Positions 31,742 through 32,772 of a stretch of DNA of 32,772 nucleotides are shown here, piece by piece (the stretch's first letter is position 1; each line of letters begins with the position of its first letter). The notes below the pieces were generated by a model. That model was not told the DNA's origin and made no database searches. It was given only the letters and a program-made list of their open reading frames with translations. The position numbers and the translations under genes are program-made. Origin of the DNA: a virus; IMG/VR virus record IMGVR_UViG_3300035665_000160, positions 1-32,772 of that record, one strand, 5' to 3'.

Positions 31742-31779
31742 AAGAACGAGAAATAAAAAAAATACAAAGGCATGGCTAA
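31499..31779 (+). CDS. -1 frame extension of tail assembly chaperone
   Basis: This reading frame has no start of its own and is open through 31777-31779. After the shift it reads about 92 residues, including RWGWYNSIYALSQGDVTKFD and then EVTRLGVRKCLTYLTYERQK, a pattern I recall as the conserved C-terminus of such phage proteins. The fusion would be about 254 aa. It overlaps the last 243 bp of the unshifted product and ends 8 bp into the next gene. As in the lambda gpG/gpGT pair, the shifted form may link tail tube subunits and tape measure protein. Confidence 0.6.
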
Positions 31780-32227
31780 TTATTACACTGTTTTAGATAC
31801 GTTAAAAACCAACTTAGAAAACGATCCATTTGTAAACACGGTTACTCAAGGTAATATATTTGCGGTTGATTTAGCAAAGCAAACAATATTTCCTTTGTGT
31901 CATATTATAGTAAATAACGCAACTTTTGAAAGTAATGTAATTCGTTTTAACGTGAGTTTAATGGCAATGGATATTGTCAATAAGTCAAAAGACGAAGATA
32001 CAAATATATTCGACGGCAACGATAATGAAATTTACGTACTTAATACAATGCTTTCAGTACTGAATAGGTTGTACGAAGAACTTAGACGTGGCGACTTATT
32101 TACTGATGCTTTTCAAGTAGACGGTAATCCAACCTTAGAAGCATTTGCAGAAAGGTTTGAAAACTATTTAGCTGGTTGGACTATGACCTTTGATATTTTA
32201 GTTCCTAACGAAATGACTGTTTGTTAA
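31772..32227 (+). CDS. Tail completion/terminator-like protein
   Basis: 151 aa. The N-terminal helix (YYTVLDTLKTNLENDPFVN), then FAVDLAKQTIFPLCHIIVNN and a strand-rich middle resemble tail completion proteins that cap the tail tube in siphophages. It lies between the chaperone gene and the gp10-like gene. Assignment rests mainly on size and order. Confidence 0.58.
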   Translation: MANYYTVLDTLKTNLENDPFVNTVTQGNIFAVDLAKQTIFPLCHIIVNNATFESNVIRFNVSLMAMDIVNKSKDEDTNIFDGNDNEIYVLNTMLSVLNRLYEELRRGDLFTDAFQVDGNPTLEAFAERFENYLAGWTMTFDILVPNEMTVC

Positions 32228-32763
32228 TGAGTGAAAGATTAAAAGCCTTAGAAAAGTTCCGTGATTTGGTAATAGCTGAAGCAAAAGCCAATTTACAAAG
32301 GTTGGGTAAAAATTCAAGCGGTAAGTTAAGCAATTCAATAAAAGGCGAAGTAAAAGAGATGCCTAATTCAATAGGTATTTATTTCGAGATGGAGCCTTAC
32401 GGTAACTTTCAGGATAAAGGGGTTGACGGTAAACGAGTAAAACACGGTTCGCCATATTCGTATAAGGATAAAATGCCACCACCAAGTAAGCTGGATAAAT
32501 GGATAGTTCGTAAAGGTTTAGCACCACGTAACAACGGTAAATTTGCTGCGCGTTCTGTTTCTGCTGCGGGCTTTAAAAAAAGTATTCAATTCTTAATTGC
32601 ACGAAGTATTTATTTCAAAGGAATAAAACCAAGCCTATTTTTTACCAAGCCATTTGAAGCTGCCTACAAAACTTTACCTGACACGTTAATAGATAAGTAC
32701 GGTTTGGATGCCGAACAGCTTTTAAATGAAATATTAGACCAAAATTTAAAGAATATAAAATGA
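32227..32763 (+). CDS. HK97 gp10-like tail/neck protein
   Basis: 178 aa from the ATG at 32227, which overlaps the preceding stop. A TTG at 32221 would add two residues but is less likely. The pattern SSGKLSNSIKGEVKEMPNSI, then EPYGNFQDKGVDG and the C-terminal FFTKPFEAAYKTLPDTLIDKY matches the HK97 gp10-like family of tail completion proteins at the head-tail junction. The gene continues through the contig join and its last 66 bp are repeated at 1-66. Confidence 0.78.
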   Translation: MSERLKALEKFRDLVIAEAKANLQRLGKNSSGKLSNSIKGEVKEMPNSIGIYFEMEPYGNFQDKGVDGKRVKHGSPYSYKDKMPPPSKLDKWIVRKGLAPRNNGKFAARSVSAAGFKKSIQFLIARSIYFKGIKPSLFFTKPFEAAYKTLPDTLIDKYGLDAEQLLNEILDQNLKNIK

Positions 32764-32772
32764 GTATTTTTG
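32698..32772. repeat. Terminal direct repeat, right copy
   Basis: Identical to bases 1-75. Shows that the window is a circularised contig with a unique length of 32,697 bp. Confidence 0.95.
32760..32772 (+). CDS. 5' end of the structural gene complete at 63-1139
   Basis: First 13 bases of the gene starting MSIF, cut by the end of the window. The full gene is at 63-1139. Confidence 0.9.

Overview
This window is almost certainly the complete genome of a tailed double-stranded DNA phage of Bacteroidota, probably a Flavobacterium-like host. Bases 1-75 are repeated exactly at 32698-32772, so the contig closes into a circle of 32,697 bp. The host inference rests on three things: AT-rich DNA; starts preceded by A-rich stretches instead of Shine-Dalgarno sites; and several intergenic promoters of the Bacteroidota type (TAnnTTTG at -7, TTG about 19 bp further upstream). 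All supported genes lie on the + strand, mostly packed with ATGA/TAATG overlaps. No integrase, tRNA gene or CRISPR array was found.

Layout, read around the circle. (1) 28661-30971: packaging (terminase small and large subunits) and a DNA N-methyltransferase. (2) 31016-32763, continuing at 63-5768: tail module, with a tail-assembly chaperone gene that seems to use a -1 ribosomal frameshift, tail completion proteins, two large tail/baseplate-type proteins and the tape measure protein. (3) 5780-12558: head module, with XkdF-type protease, small Cys-rich protein, probable scaffold proteins, decoration protein, major capsid protein, a probable tail tube protein between two strong terminators, portal protein with a long C-terminal extension, and an adaptor with an inserted beta-rich domain. 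(4) 12619-15094: fibres and lysis (holin-like protein, M15 peptidase endolysin, and a protein with a cationic amphipathic tail). (5) 15236-16778: a promoter-driven run of small unknown genes. (6) 16790-23438: an attenuator-like RNA leader, then replication and recombination genes (DUF6291-like protein, DnaB-like helicase, C5-cytosine methyltransferase, NinG, ERF annealing protein, YqaJ-like nuclease, SSB-tip protein, small HTH protein). (7) 23439-23691: two tandem structured elements, each ending in a terminator, then a strong promoter. (8) 23692-25754: regulators including a sigma-factor-like protein and a ParB-domain protein. (9) 25751-28661: a cassette of dpdA, queC, queD, queE and folE.

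How the genes work together: FolE, QueD, QueE and QueC make preQ0 from GTP, and the DpdA-like transglycosylase would exchange it for guanine in phage DNA. No QueF or amidotransferase is present, so the predicted mark is deoxy-preQ0. With a C5 and an N4/N6 methyltransferase, the phage carries three separate DNA modification activities. The points most worth a second look are a QueC without any of the family's four zinc cysteines, a QueE with unusual cysteine spacing, the frameshift in the chaperone gene, and the structured leader and intergenic RNAs.
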